A DNA stretch of 64,000 nucleotides from Triops longicaudatus. Taxonomy: Eukaryota > Arthropoda > Branchiopoda > Notostraca > Triopsidae. The stretch spans positions 806,001 through 870,000 of the forward strand of contig JAGQDJ010000045.1 in NCBI GenBank assembly GCA_022885665.1, read 5' to 3'. This document shows, one piece after another, positions 49,398-62,165 of this stretch. Made by a program: the position numbers and the translations under genes. The notes beneath the pieces are model-generated. The model ran no database searches. It saw only the letters and a program-made list of their open reading frames with translations, and was not told the origin of the DNA. Numbering within the stretch: position 1 is the first letter of the stretch; each line of letters begins with the position of its first letter.

Positions 49398-50779
49398 CTG
49401 TTTTTTGTACAACAAAACCAAAGATTAAGCCAAAAATCAAGAGGCGAAGCCGTGAATGAGATTACAAGTCGTTTTACATGCAAAGATGGGAGGTTACACA
49501 CACATAGACACACACACGACCCTATCCATTCCACATTTTTTCCTCAGCCGAAAGAGAACAAATTCCTGGTAGACACAAACAAATCATTAAACAGCGGGTC
49601 ATACTTAACCAAGCCTTTAGCTTGAAGAGGGCTAAAACGAAAATGGCATATTTTTACATGAGAAAATTTCACAAAACGTGCCCATTTGTCATACGTCACT
49701 TTACTTTAGGCTGTGTTTAGACTTTTTACTTCCTAAATAGAAGGGAAAGTTAGAAGGCGGTGGAAAAAAACTAATGTTTTTGTAAGCCTATGAAAAGTGG
49801 AAGAACAGAAAGTAGTTTACTGCCAACGTCAACAAATTCCCGACTTCACTTCACTTCTCACTTAAATAAAATATCATATAACCTCTCTAACTTTACACGT
49901 TTCTTTTATACATAAACTGCACGGAATACAAAGCTTAGAAAAAATAATAATATGAACATCCGAGATTTCACTTCGTTTCTTTCCTTGATGTGTCATTATG
50001 GTTCTTTTCGCCTCCACCGTGTGAATGTGGCGCACTCTGGCGGGATCCAATGCGTCTGGTGATCGAAACATTATTCTGGGTTAAGCTTTTCAAACTCAGT
50101 GTGATCAACGATTTCGCACAGTAGATCCAGTGCCCTATCTTGAATTCGTTTTAGGGGAGGAGAGAGGGTACACGTTGAAAAGTAACAGCAATGTGGAGGA
50201 CCCAAGAAAGTAATCCATTTTTATACGTCATTAGCTTTCATGGTAATATACTGTTATTTTTTATATATAAGCTTGATTAATGTCATTCTTAAAGTTTACG
50301 ACCATACACTTTCACAAACGTTTATATTAGCGTTACCAAGCGGTAAAAAGGCAGCTTTCTCGTTTCGTCATTAGTTAAACACTACTTTTTTCTCTTCCGC
50401 TATTTCTTGCGACGTAGAACCACAGAAAAACTAACAATCGTGAAGCCCTTAAAAGTTAAATACTTTGCATTAAAATTTAAAGTAAAATTACTTTTACTCT
50501 TACCCTTCGTTCTGATTAAACAAGTCGTACCTTTCCGCACAAACAAGATAACCATCCGTATAACGGGTAGAACGACGGAATTAAATAGTCTATATAGTAG
50601 TACAGCTAGAGCTTGAACACTTGAGTGAAACGCAGAAAAACCTTGACAGATTTAAAAGTCCGCCTTCTTGTCTATACGTAGCCTAGTTTCTTAGCACTAC
50701 GGACTCTTCATATGGAATCGTCGTTTGTCTGTTGGGGAAAATATTTCAACGTCTAAAAAGTACTTAAACATTTTTAAGA

Positions 50780-50937
50780 AAGTACTTCAGCCAAGGCCGT
50801 ATCCTATCGGGCTAAAGGGCTGGAGCCCCCCTCCCCTAGATTTGAGACACCTGAAATGTCATAAAAAGCATACAAAAGCCACTTCCGAAATTCAAAAAAA
50901 AAATCCAAACCAAAATACTGGATCCGGCTCTGACTTA
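50780..50937. repeat. Dispersed repeat with GGCCGTATCC-type ends
   Basis: Left end AAGGCCGTATCC and right end CTGGATCCGGCTCTG form a weak inverted pair. The interior is GC-rich near the left end (GGAGCCCCCCTCCCC) and A-rich at the right. It belongs to the same loose family as 9083-9243 and 52055-52230. No target duplication was found. Confidence 0.45.
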
Positions 50938-52054
50938 AACATGAATTTCATCTGATCTCAAACAGTAGTTTTTTTTTGTTTTGTTTTTTCTACAATTAAA
51001 GAAGTCACATTCCGGCAAACTGCTACTGCTAGGTCCAGTATCGGTTCGAAAAAAACGGCGATTCTATCCTTCCGAATGCTGACTTTTTTCTTTTTGCGCC
51101 AACTGTTATTCAGGTGGGCTTAATGTGGATTTGACAGTGTTTAACTAGCTCGGTTTAAGTAGTAGGAAACACAATGGGAAGCCGTAAAATGAGAGGGAAA
51201 GGACGAAATGTGGAACTGGCCTGTCGTCCATTACTATGTATTAAACTTTTCATGGAGCATCTCAATGTCAAAAGTTGTAACTTTCTTGCATCCCTAATGA
51301 GCAGCCCCTTTGCAACCTTATAAGGACATTTAGGGGGAAATCTTTCGACCTGTCGAGTTACGCTTTCGATACTACGCATTGTAGCACAGCCAGTGGACCA
51401 TAAGGTTCCTTCAAAAGACACTGAACATCTTTCTGATAAATCTTCCTCCCTTTAACAGCTGCCGAAAGTTGATGGATGGATTGACTTTGCTTTGACACAC
51501 ATTTGCGGCAAATTTCAGCATTCCGCAGCCCCTCCAATCTCCAGAAAATTTACCCTGTCTTCTCCTTGGCTTGAAAATCGAGACGTCGGATCCCTTCAAC
51601 ACGAAACACAAGACGGATTGACTTTACTATCCCTCTCAGCTTTCGTACGAAGTTACTCTGCTCAGTTCAAGTATTTTGGACACGGTCAAAAATTTGTCCT
51701 TAGTGAGCTCTACAAATTTTCTTTGTTTTAACGCGAAATGTTTGCTTCTTGCTCCCAGTTCCGTGATGGTAAACCATAGTAGGATTTGTGTACTAGTTTA
51801 ACTAAACAAGTACAACATTTTGCATTATGTTTGCAAGTACAACATTTTGCACAGAAATTAATTCTCCATTCATCCTGTCAAATCCTATTAGAGTTTCTCT
51901 ATTTTAAGACTTTGAGAGCTACAGATGTTAAGTGTCTGGTTTGGATTTACAGTTAAATGGAAAATGGGTCAGACAACTATTAAATGAACGATTATCATTA
52001 ACTTTATCTGTTCTAACGTGTGGTTGTGACGAACCTTTAGGTGAAGTCTGCCAT

Positions 52055-52230
52055 CAGGACCGTAGCCATGATTTCATTTCGGTGGGACGGGGTGGAGTTT
52101 CGGGGGCGGAGGGGGTCAACACATAATTTAATTGAGCATTTAGGTTTCACTTATCTTCACCATTAGAAAATGAAAATGTCAGGAGAGGAGGGGGGTTAAC
52201 CCCCTAACCTTCCCCCTGGCTACGGGCCTG
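52055..52230. mobile_element. hAT-like MITE with near-perfect 8-bp target duplication
   Basis: A 176-bp element begins CAGGACCGTAGCCATG and ends, in reverse complement, CAGGCCCGTAGCCAGG (14 of 16 match). It is flanked by TCTGCCAT (52047-52054) and TCAGCCAT (52231-52238), an 8-bp duplication with one mismatch. Ends and duplication length match the element at 12798-12989. No transposase is encoded. Confidence 0.75.
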
Positions 52231-53149
52231 TCAGCCATTCCTTTCCTTCTGATTCGGTCCACTTGTAATCTTTTCGAGGACTTTTTCCGGTTAATATTCA
52301 CGTTTTTATGACTCCAAAAGCTTAACGAGGGCTACCGCGATCTATGCGAGCTTTTATCTTACACAGAATCTGCTCTACGGTCCGTATAGTACAGATGTGT
52401 GTGTGGAACTCACGACTTTGTATATTTATAGCAAAAAGCGAAAAGGTGGAGGGCGAAAAGGGTTTTCCTTCGTCGTCTTTAAAGTCTTTTTCAACTCGGT
52501 GGGATTTTGGTTGCGAGACTATTTCTTCTTCTTTTCTCGGGACCAAGCTAGATGTTTTATTTTGCTTTCCCTCTTTTCTATGTTCTAACGTGTAAAACCC
52601 CTCACTGCCAAAAACTCATATACCATTTTGGATTCCTGTTCCTTTTTGACAGAGGTTAAATTTTTTCTCGCTTAGGTATAGTTTACTGCCGTCATTTGTT
52701 TCGTCGGCGAAAGATGACACGTGGGTCTCTTCTGTATGTGCCTTACATGAGTTTCTTTTCGGCAGGATAGTTACACAAAACTGTGCAGAAAGCTGTTTAG
52801 GCTATGGCGGTTCCCCAGCAAAATTCCTCTGTTGCTAATTGCCATGCGATGAGTCTAAACTAAAAAAACAACACCTCATTAGCCTTCGTTTTCTTTCTTC
52901 TTATTATGCGTATGATTTTGTCCTCTCTTTTTTCCTAGTGAGTCTTTGTTGCAATGAAGAAATAAAATCAAAGGAGTCAAAGAAAATAATCAAAATCAAA
53001 AATCAAAGGAGTCAATGGAAATATCAACAATAAGGGGTATTTAACGGGGCTTAGCAGGCCTAAGGATCTACCGTCAAATGTGTTCGAGTGTTACAAATGA
53101 ATGAGTCATTGGTTTGGAAATCGAAAACTTACAGGAGAACAATACGCAA

Positions 53150-53483
53150 TCAAAGTATTTAGAAAAAATTGAAACCAAGGATCGGCAGGTCCTTGGGTCA
53201 CAAACCGTGATCTAAAGCATGTGTTACAGTGAAACAGCTTGACACCGACAATATCTAATTCTATTGGAAGTCGCCTTGATAAGGAATATAAGTCCTGACC
53301 ACAGAAGGGCTCATGATGTAGCTTTCTAAGGTGCTTCATAACATTTCTGCGAGCATGTTTTGCCTTGTTGAAAAATTTCATTGCCAAGTCACAATGAGAT
53401 TCTGTTTTATGTTTAGGTGCAGCTGAATGTTCAAAAGAAAGTAATAATTTCCGCATATATGTACAATATTCCCCAAAAATCAA
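53150..53483 (-). CDS. Candidate coding exon of unknown function
   Basis: A 110-codon open stretch on the minus strand ends at a good donor, CCT followed by GTAAGT. Candidate acceptors are CATTCAG and AAAACAG near 53410-53430. The peptide has a lysine/arginine-rich helix (NKAKHARRNVMKHLRKLHH) and then RRLPIELDIVGVKLFHC and DPWFQFFLNTLIAYCSP, with about five cysteines in all. Composition looks protein-like and the frame is long for AT-rich DNA. I do not recognise the family. It lies upstream of the large matrix gene on the same strand, but its donor phase (0) does not fit the first Sushi exon directly. Confidence 0.35.
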
Positions 53484-53965
53484 CGAGGCAAGGAACCATT
53501 ACGATTTTGCACTTTAGTAACTGGGAATTTTACATAGCTGGGGCTATGTTACTAATAGAAATACTGGATACATCAAAGAATGGCATATGATCAAGAAGCG
53601 CGCAGGAGAAGTGTCAACGACAAGTGTCCTGTTTCAAATACATGGCACTTGCGTGACTGATGAACGAACATAATACTGTACTATATTTTTGCGTCTAATT
53701 TTTTCAGCTAAATACCTAACAAATTAGTTGCTACCCAAAAGCCGTGATTTAAGAAAGTGATTTTTCTTGGCTGGTTAAAATGAAATTGCACAATACACCA
53801 ATATAGCTGATTTTGTAGATCACTGGATTTAGTGGGACAGAGAATTTGTCCTGACCTTAGGGATTATTCTCTAATTTTTTTTATTTTTTGTATTTTAATG
53901 AAGATATCGTATCAGTAAGAGCAAATTCCTTATTAACAAGGTAAATAAGTTAAACAATGTACGGC

Positions 53966-54060
53966 AGTCACCCCCATACCCAAGGGGGCATAGGGGTTTA
54001 TACTCCTCGAAATGTTAACTTTATAACAATAAGCGTAGGCGACTAACACTGTCCAGCCCT
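53966..54060 (+). repeat. Dispersed repeat copy related to 9083-9243
   Basis: Contains ATAGGGGTTTATACTCC and GAAATGTTAACTTTATAA, matching the left part of the repeat at 9083-9243 (GAAATGTTGACTTTATAA) with few changes. The boundaries are uncertain. Confidence 0.5.
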
Positions 54061-54495
54061 GACGAGAGGTATGTAGAATTTTATATTACATGCATTTTAT
54101 ATCGTTTGAAGTCACGAACAGTGTAATTTTTCATTCCTAAGATCAAAGAAACTCTCAATTTTCTCTACGTCATTGTAAAGGAAATAATATTTTTTTTTCT
54201 AGAAAAACATTAATAGCTAAGCATCTAAGTGGCTTGCTCTCATTTATCTGTTCCAACAAATGTAAAATAGTTCAGTAGCATTAGTGAAATGGTTCGAGAC
54301 AGCCAGTCTTGCCATTAGGCCATAAGCATCATACCTTTCATTATGGCCGTATAGCCGTATGGTAGCCTTTATCCACCCTATATACAAACAATTAGGAAAG
54401 CTAATGGTAAAGCGAAGTTTAGTTAGTCCTCCACTAAGTCAAGGTAAGTTCATAGATAGTTTTCGTGGACTTCTTAAACGCCGAACGCATTCGTG

Positions 54496-54548
54496 CCCCC
54501 CCCCCCCCCCCCCCCCCCCCNNNNNNNNNNNAAAAAAAAAAAAAAAAA
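54496..54548. other. Assembly gap between homopolymers
   Basis: A C25 run (54496-54520), 11 N (54521-54531), then an A17 run. The gap sits exactly at a homopolymer junction, so it is probably a sequencing or assembly failure of unknown true length. Confidence 0.9.
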
Positions 54549-56043
54549 TACGAGGGGGAGGCATTAAGCCCCAAAAATAACCAAGTCGGCATCGTCCGAA
54601 ACGGTTGTCTCAACTAAACGGAAAAAACTATATTTCTCATTATCTTGTTATTTTCTTACAAAACAATATACTGGAATGAGCATTAAAAAAGGAAAGAAAA
54701 TACGTTTTACTGATTTAATTATGAAAAAACCGTTAACGTAATCCGCGTCATTGAGATAGAAGATTTTGACCCGCTTAAGCGAGTTTCGTGTATGAAAACC
54801 AACTTCCTTTTTTGTTTGTACTGACAGTACTTTTAATTTAACATTTTTATCTCTGTTACCTATAGACATTGTAGTCTTTTTTTATTTCATTTCTACCGAT
54901 GGCTTTGGTTTCATATATGGCAGAACAAACGCGTGCCGTATTCTTGCATGACGTTATATGCAGTAAGCGTAGGCTTATTCCATAGCATTATCAACCAAAA
55001 ATTCCAGAAGCTAAACTTCACTTCGCTTTTGGATGGCTAGTCTTAACATTTAAGGCATTTTTAGAAATTACATGAGTAAGGTGTTAAAAGACAAAGCAAT
55101 GGAATGGTTGCCAACACGGAATTTATTTCCCGAAAAATAAGAAAAAGGGACTTCGTTCCTCAGATAATAAAAAAAAAAACTTGGCAAAGGCTTCCGACCA
55201 ACTTACATTGCAAAATCAGGAAAGAAGCCAAAATCACTAACACAATGCACACACGCTTCACCTCCCACATTTTCTCGGTATCGAGGAACAATTTGGAACA
55301 ACTGTCTACCAATCACGCTTAGATGCTCTTCCAATTAGCCATCAATTTTTCTGATCGTCACCTTCACGAAGTATTTCACTTGAGAATGATGTTATCAGTA
55401 AATCCGAAGCAAAGAAATTAATTTCTCGAAACAGATTGAAAACAAGCACTTTTGAATTTAAAATTCAATGACCGAAATACTTCGCATAATATTGGTTTAG
55501 TATAAAGTTCACGAAAAGTGAGCTAGAAAAGACCTTCCTTCCAGTCTTTAGGAACGGAGTTTCCGAGATGTGATCTGGGAGGATGAGAGGTCCAGACAAG
55601 ACTGGAGCAAAAGTTATCCATGCATGCTCACATATTGGGAGCTGCCTCTGTGTGTGAATGTATGTATCCCGTATGTGTGTGTGTCTATGTGGACTGTGTG
55701 TATGCTGCCTAGCAGTGGGTAAGCCCCTTCCTTGTAGTCAGAACCACACTTTTTGCTTCTTACCAGCTTCTTGCGTGCTGTGTCAACCTAGTCGCCGTAC
55801 CCTATACCCTGAGGCGAAAACACTCATTTTACACTTTCAAGTGGACAATTTATGGGCTAATTTGTAACTTTAGGGGTTTACCCTCTCCTCCAAAGGGTTA
55901 AAACGTGTTAAACGGGAGCATTCTTCCGTGTTACACTTCCCCTAGACGTCGCCTTGGTCCCATTGCGCACGGGGGTTAAAAAGTCAACTTGGAATTGCAA
56001 AGGTCCATACCAAGCTCTTTCTGATACGTTCTGTCTTGAGATA

Positions 56044-56569
56044 CAGTGATCCGTTCCCCTATTTAAGCGGTAGGTCTGTTCCGCGAAAATTCCACGTAAA
56101 CGGAAACGCATAAACTGACCATGTTTGAAATGTGTAAGATAGAGACGCGTTCGATGCCCCAGTAAGTTCATTCTCATTGGGTTGCAAAAACTAGCAAAAA
56201 AATCAAGTTTTAATTGTACGTTTATATGTAAATGGTCACCGACGAAATCTGAGCGATTTTTAAACTGTTATCGTTACTGCAAGCCTTTAGAGAATATTGC
56301 AAATCACAGAAGTTATATGCTGCCTGTTCGACACGACTTGCTTCATCGGTCTTCTACTCCAACGAACTGCTTTAGTGCTTAGAAATTTTGCTTTTTATAG
56401 CCAAAATATGTATCTGCACGGTTAAATAAATTACGTCTCTGTAGTTCTGAACTAATTTTTAGTTCAAAATTACGTAATTTACGTAATTTTTAGCTAAAAA
56501 TTTACCCAATTTTCGACCGCGTAAGAATGAAACTGCACAAAACGAGACCGCGTAAATGGGGGATCAATG
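56044..56569. mobile_element. Tigger/pogo-like MITE with TA target sites
   Basis: The 526-bp element is bounded by TA on both sides (56042-56043 and 56570-56571). The left end reads CAGTGATCCGTTCCCCTATTT and the right end, in reverse complement, CATTGATCCCCCATTTACGC; both continue into GCGGT words. CAGT...ATCC termini with TA duplications fit the pogo/Tigger branch of Tc1/mariner. An internal AT-rich palindrome (TACGTAATTTACGTA) lies near 56470. No transposase frame is present. Confidence 0.6.
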
Positions 56570-59527
56570 TAATATCTTATGTATATATCACAACGACTTC
56601 TGACGTCACATTTCGATAGATTTTGATCTTAGATGCAATGGAGGAGGGTAGTGTGACTAGCTTGCAGAGCACTCCTTGAAATTTTCTCCAATGTTACGCT
56701 GTCAGTTGGCTTAATGAGCACCTTGTGACGTTACATCTCAAACACGCCTGATTTGCAGAATACACATCGGAAGGCAGCGTTCAACACGGGCCTTGCTATC
56801 TGGGAAAAAGTTGAAACGTCTTGTACCTGAGTTGCTAAACGAAGGTATACGTATGAAAGGAAATGAAAATGCACTAATAGTGAAGTAGCAATTTGACACT
56901 ACATGGGTCCAAAGACAGCGCACATTAAGAGATTTTCATGAAATAACTTGAGCAAAATGTGATCCTAAAAGATGAAAATAAAGAAGAATCTAGCTTGAGG
57001 AAGGAAAACAACCGCCCCGTGACGTTCTCAGTAAATGTTCCCCACCTTAGTGGAGATTCCTGCTGAAAAAACGTAATCTTTTTCCATGTGTTATTATGTG
57101 GTATGAATATTGACTAGGCACCTCCGTAGACGTGTACACCTATGAGTGTGATGAATACGAAATAAATTAAATGTCTCATTTCAATCACATACGCCATTTT
57201 TCGGTGCTTCTGGTCCGTTTATAAGTTTCTAAATTTTCGTCTATAAATGTTCTATCTTGTTACAACATTTGAAAGTTAACAGTATGAATTATAAGGTCAA
57301 TAAAAATGCTGCAAAGTAAATAACCACGTTCGCCGTGATTATTAGTCTCTTTATGTGGTTGACTGGCTACTAGGAAAACAACGTTTAAATAACAATCGCT
57401 TCAACCAAACCGTTTTCTGCACGTATAAGCCTGGTATTGAACAGCTTACTATTAGTGAAATATGAGGTAAAAATGTTTCTTGCAATTTTCCAAAGAAATG
57501 TGTCGGTTACAAAGGATGCCAGGGGCAAGGCACAATTTTTATGCTGTTACCAATTTGCCGCTCCGTAACTTACACGTTGGTGATTTGTCCTTTGTTGCTA
57601 GTTCGTTACGGATTAATAATAGTTAATCAATCCTTATTTATTCGCTTATAGCTCGTCACGTCCATAAAACAAAATAATGAATCAAGCAGCCACCCGCTCA
57701 TGGAAGAAAAAAAAAACTTTCACTTTTGTTGCACGAAGCATTAGTTCAATTTGTCTTAAAAGAAAAACACATTTTCAGGCGCTAAGGGTTTCCGCTGTAA
57801 ATAATTAAATAAACAGGAAGTAAGAAAAAGTTTAAAAAAGGAAGTAAGGAAACCAACTCCTACCCGTAACCCCAATGTGTCTAGTAACCTTTCTTGTATA
57901 TTTATGATCCCACACCTTATGTTGACATTGCAACTTAGCCAATTAAGTTTGTCTAAAGCTGGTGAGTGGACCGTGCCAACATTTAAATCCCTCCATAAGA
58001 GAACGACCAAACGTTTTTTCTTTTAGAATTGGACGGAACGCTATCAAAAATTTTGTTGGTATCTCTTTGAGACAAAAAGGCACATAAACCTGGTGAAAAA
58101 ATTTTAGTAGCGCTCCTTTACGACCGGTAAAGAACTCCTGGATTCTTATATTAACTCACCCAACTGTCGCTTTTAATAACCTTAGGCAATTTGGTCTCGT
58201 AGTGACAAAATCGTGCCCGCCTTTTCGCTGCTTGGCTGTCTTAATGAATGGCTCACATTCCTTTAATATAGTTTTGAAATAAACGTTCGAAGGAGGTAAA
58301 AAATAATATAAAAAGAAGGAACGTGCGTGTGAGAGAAAGGGGACATAAACCATTTCAGGTGCTGAGCGACTAACGCTCACTCACCGAGAAAATGTTCAAG
58401 AGATAATCTTAAAACGTCGACGAAGCTTTTGTCAAGATTAATGAAGTCCCGGGGTGTCAACTATCTATTTCTCCTAGACGGCTAGTATGCTGACACTTTT
58501 AAAGTCATCTATTGTGATTTTCTTTCTAGCCGGAGCTTGGAGAAGAAGAAGGGCCAATTCCTACGAATCAATTCAAGCAGGAAACTCCTTCACTTACGTT
58601 TCATTCTTTCTGAAGCCTTGAAAGCCTTAACTTACCAAGAAAAGTGCTTTTGTAGGGTGCTGGAACGTTAAACTCTTCAATGCTTTCTTGAACACTTTGA
58701 TGCAGTTAGGAAAAGAAAAGGCCGCAATGTATAAGAAAGGAAAAGAGGATAATAAGCATTCAAAAGTGATAACGTTTTCAATAAAAGAATTTAGAAACAA
58801 TTAGTCAGACGTAATTTATTGTTTGGCAACTTTAGTTACGTATTACTTTTTCCTTTCAGGTGGGATCTTTTTGTGATTTTAAGATATAGCCTTACATGCG
58901 TCTTTTTCTACTTTTTTGTCCTTTCTTGCAAATTATTATCGTTTCCTTTTTAGGATGCCTGAAAGCTGGACATGGGCTTAGAAGATTGGCAACATTCTGC
59001 ATATTCTACGGGTGATGACATGTAAACTAAATTTTGGGGAAACTCAGCCACCGCCCAGGAACGTCACTGGAGCTTTCAGGACCATGTTCAGCTACCTTTC
59101 ATCATCACAACACCGGGTGGCTTTTTATTTGCGTCGAATTCAAGCCTTTGAACCCAAGAAGGTTCATAAGGGAGGAGTAGCTTTTAAAATGAAGTCTTCA
59201 AGAGAGTTTAAAGCACTCCGACCTGAAAAGAAGATGTTATTAAAATAAACTGGGGCGATAAGAGTAGGTGGTCCGGTTCCCTTTGAGTTTAAATATGGGG
59301 ACTTTCTTGGCTTGAACGTCGAAAATGATTGCCTGAAAATTTTTGAACCCGGCACAAATGCAGATGTAGATGGGAGCTATTAAACGCAGGCTTGTCACAG
59401 AAATCCACTTCTATAAATCATGACTAGAAATGATTTTATAATAATTGATTATGTCAATTAACCCGATATTCTTTCTTCCTCAGGATTTTTTTTCCTTTCG
59501 TTGCTTTCCTTCCCAATTCTACGACTA

Positions 59528-59681
59528 AACTGGTACCTCGTTTAACGAAGCTAATCCGTTCATGGACAAGTGGTTCGTCGCAAAAGGCTGAGTTCGTTGT
59601 GCGAGTCACTTTTCGCCTTCGCGTGAGTCCGCTGTACAAGCAGTTCGTTATACAATGCGTTCGTTAAACGGGGTACTACTG
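59528..59681. mobile_element. Tigger/pogo-like MITE (154 bp)
   Basis: Bounded by TA (59526-59527 and 59682-59683). The left end reads AACTGGTACCTCGTTTAACG and the right end, in reverse complement, CAGTAGTACCCCGTTTAACG, so about 16 of 20 bases match. The arms continue with GAA and GTTCGT words. It is too short to encode anything. Confidence 0.65.
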
Positions 59682-61857
59682 TACTGAGAAGTCGTATGAC
59701 CCCACTTCGTAATTAATACTGTAAAGGTAACTGCGGTGCAACTGTAGCAGTGCAATTATAGACCGTGTTCAGACCGAAGTTTCATGAAGTATCTTGTATA
59801 AGGTCTCCGCTCGTTCACAAAGGTTCAGTTCTAGCGAAGCGACAAAAAGACCTGAAACAATTGACGCGCAAATGCGATGAAGACAAATGGTGTGGACAAC
59901 ATGTAAGACAGAAGGACGCAAGTTGTTAGGGGTGTAACGTAGTTGTACTAAGATGTCGGGTAAGCAAAAAAGTTAGATTCAGAAAGTCTTTGACATTAAT
60001 ATATCGATGTATTTTCTGTTCTGGTAGTGATTATATTGACTTCTACTTTGTGAGCTTCAACTACTATAGCAGTCGCTTAAAGATCAAGTTAAACGGAACA
60101 CATGACGATTCGACATTGTCATTTCAAAAAAAAAAAAAAAAGCTTTCATAGTTGCAACACGCGTTGAATTTCACTGAACGATATCCGCATAGAAGCGGGA
60201 AAGGTTAATTGTTTCTCATGTACTTGGTATGTACACTGGAAAAAAAAATCAAAGTCAATTTACCTTTTCGGGCGGTGAAATAAAGCTAACACTCGGAACT
60301 GGTTGAAAAAAAAAAAGCTTCGCCTTTGCCCGTTTCCGGAGGCTGGCTTCCCTTCTTTTCTGGTCATCCTCCCTTTGATGACTAATGAGTCACGTCTTGG
60401 AAGAGCCCCAGTTTGAAACCTTGAAAGACACCAGACGCTAACACGGCATTTTTTTATGACGTCGCAACCGCTACTGTAGTAAGGGGGGGAAGGGGGGAAA
60501 TTAGTTATTTTCTTCACCCTTCTTTTTTACAAGGTACTAGAGAAGGGGTTAAGCGCGTAAAATAAACCCTCAAGAGTTAGCGGTTTCTTGCGGGATATTA
60601 AAAGACGAGGAACAAGAACAAAAATGACTTTTCTACACAGGGGTAAGCGCAACATTCCTAGGACTTAAAAGCCTCTCTCTGTTACACATTATAGTGCCAT
60701 GTATCGTTAGAACAGAAGGAAAGCAGCCTTTTCGCTAAAATGGGCATCTCTATAACATTGTCAAGCTTTCTTCAAATAAAAAAGAAAAGAAAAAGAGAAA
60801 GGAGTTTTGAATGAGTCTTTTAGCAAACTTGGATGAGAAAAAAGCGAATAAGAGGCACAAAAAGGAAAAGAAAGGGTTTGGTTGTGCATACGAAAGCCCA
60901 CCCATGTCGGTAAGGTTTCCTACTGGGCAAAAATGTCATCGAGAAAACTGGCCAAAAAAGAAAACGGAACAAGGAGTATCACCAAGGATAAAAATGACAA
61001 CTTGGCACGTGTCATAACTGATTTGGAAGGGCGTCAAGAAAGGCAGAAAATTTTTAAGGATGGTTTGTCACCCACGCTTTTTTAAATGATCTACCTACAA
61101 AACACAAAATATGAGATGGGTGCTAAAGAACGCCGGTTGTGTTGTATGCACGGTGAAATGAACGATTTGCGCGTCAAACGCAGCCTTTGAACACTTTTTT
61201 CTCTGATCTAAAAAATATGCTTGCCAGAATGCAATTTGGCGCATTACATCTATAAGTAATCCTGGTATGTCGATCGCATTTATTAGAAACATAGTCCAAA
61301 CAGTTGGAGTTTAGACCACGATTGCAAAACCTCAATACATGGGAACAGAACAACTTTCATGGCACGAATTCTGAAATATCAGCTTTCCGACATTATTGCC
61401 ACCTAGCGGTAGTCTTATAATACAAAATGTACCCTTAGAAGAATTTTAGAAGGATTTTCAAAAATAAATTACCAGAATTTGCCAGAACACACGACTTATT
61501 AATGAATTCACCTGATCCCGTAAAACAATCACGACTGTAATGTTGGAGAAGTAGACGGGCTATACATTCGGGCTTCACTTGCTGACTAGTGGTGCTTACT
61601 GAAGATTAGAACATGACTTCAGCGCATTTGACGCACGGGCATAAAAGCCGGACACGGAGAGATTTCCTAGCAAGTACTTTAAATGCATACGGAAAGGAAA
61701 AATGTTTACAAAATGCACACAGGACAGATTTAAGGATGGATAAAATACTAACATAGTAACGTACTACAAGAGAAAATAACTAAAGAGAAGAAATAACCAG
61801 ACCACACGAATTATACGTAGCGCAATACCTTGTCGAGCTTGAGAGCCATAAAGTTCT

Positions 61858-61863
61858 TTTATT
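61858..61863 (-). terminator. Polyadenylation signal of the ClC gene
   Basis: AATAAA on the minus strand, about 300 bases past the stop codon at 62166. Confidence 0.45.
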
Positions 61864-62165
61864 TTCTTTGATTTACTCTACAGTAGGCGTCTGGAACACA
61901 GAAGAGAAGAAGTGTTAGTAAACTTGTTCCAAAGAACAATGAGGCGTTAATACATGCTGACTAGACAGTAATATTAGCAACACTTCCTAAGTCTTATATT
62001 TCTTTCTTCCCTACTCCTTTTTTTCAATAAAGCTCTCCTTCTTGCGCTTAACAACAGGTGTGACTAAACCGTGAAAAAATACATTATACAAATTGGACAA
62101 TTTGACAACTTGGCATTTTGCGAGCCATTGTGGAAAAGCAAATGCAATTAACAAGCAAAAAAAGC

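Larger units (their letters stand above)
49398..53105. other. Region upstream of the first recognised Sushi exon
   Basis: The missing 5' exons of the large matrix gene may lie here, but none could be supported. A possible acceptor and open frame on the minus strand near 49990-50070 (words DALDPARVRHIH) lack a good donor. The rest holds repeats at about 50780-50937 and 52055-52230. Confidence 0.4.
54549..61857. other. Gene-poor region with MITEs
   Basis: No gene is supported across this stretch. It holds a Tigger-like MITE of 526 bp, a 154-bp relative and a TG-rich microsatellite near 55650-55700. Open frames at 56182-56382, 59012-59248 and 60811-61085 have no splice-site or similarity support that I can see. 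Confidence 0.45.

Noticed and set aside
49325..49440. Start of the Sushi exon as a signal peptide (hydrophobic IFGLIFGFVV)
   Set aside because: There is no ATG, only TTG, and a clean ACAG acceptor lies between this stretch and the Sushi domain, so it is read as intron.
59012..59248. 78-codon plus-strand frame with QPPPRNVTGAFRTMFSYLSS
   Set aside because: It is isolated, with no flanking exons, no recognised domain and no nearby polyadenylation signal.
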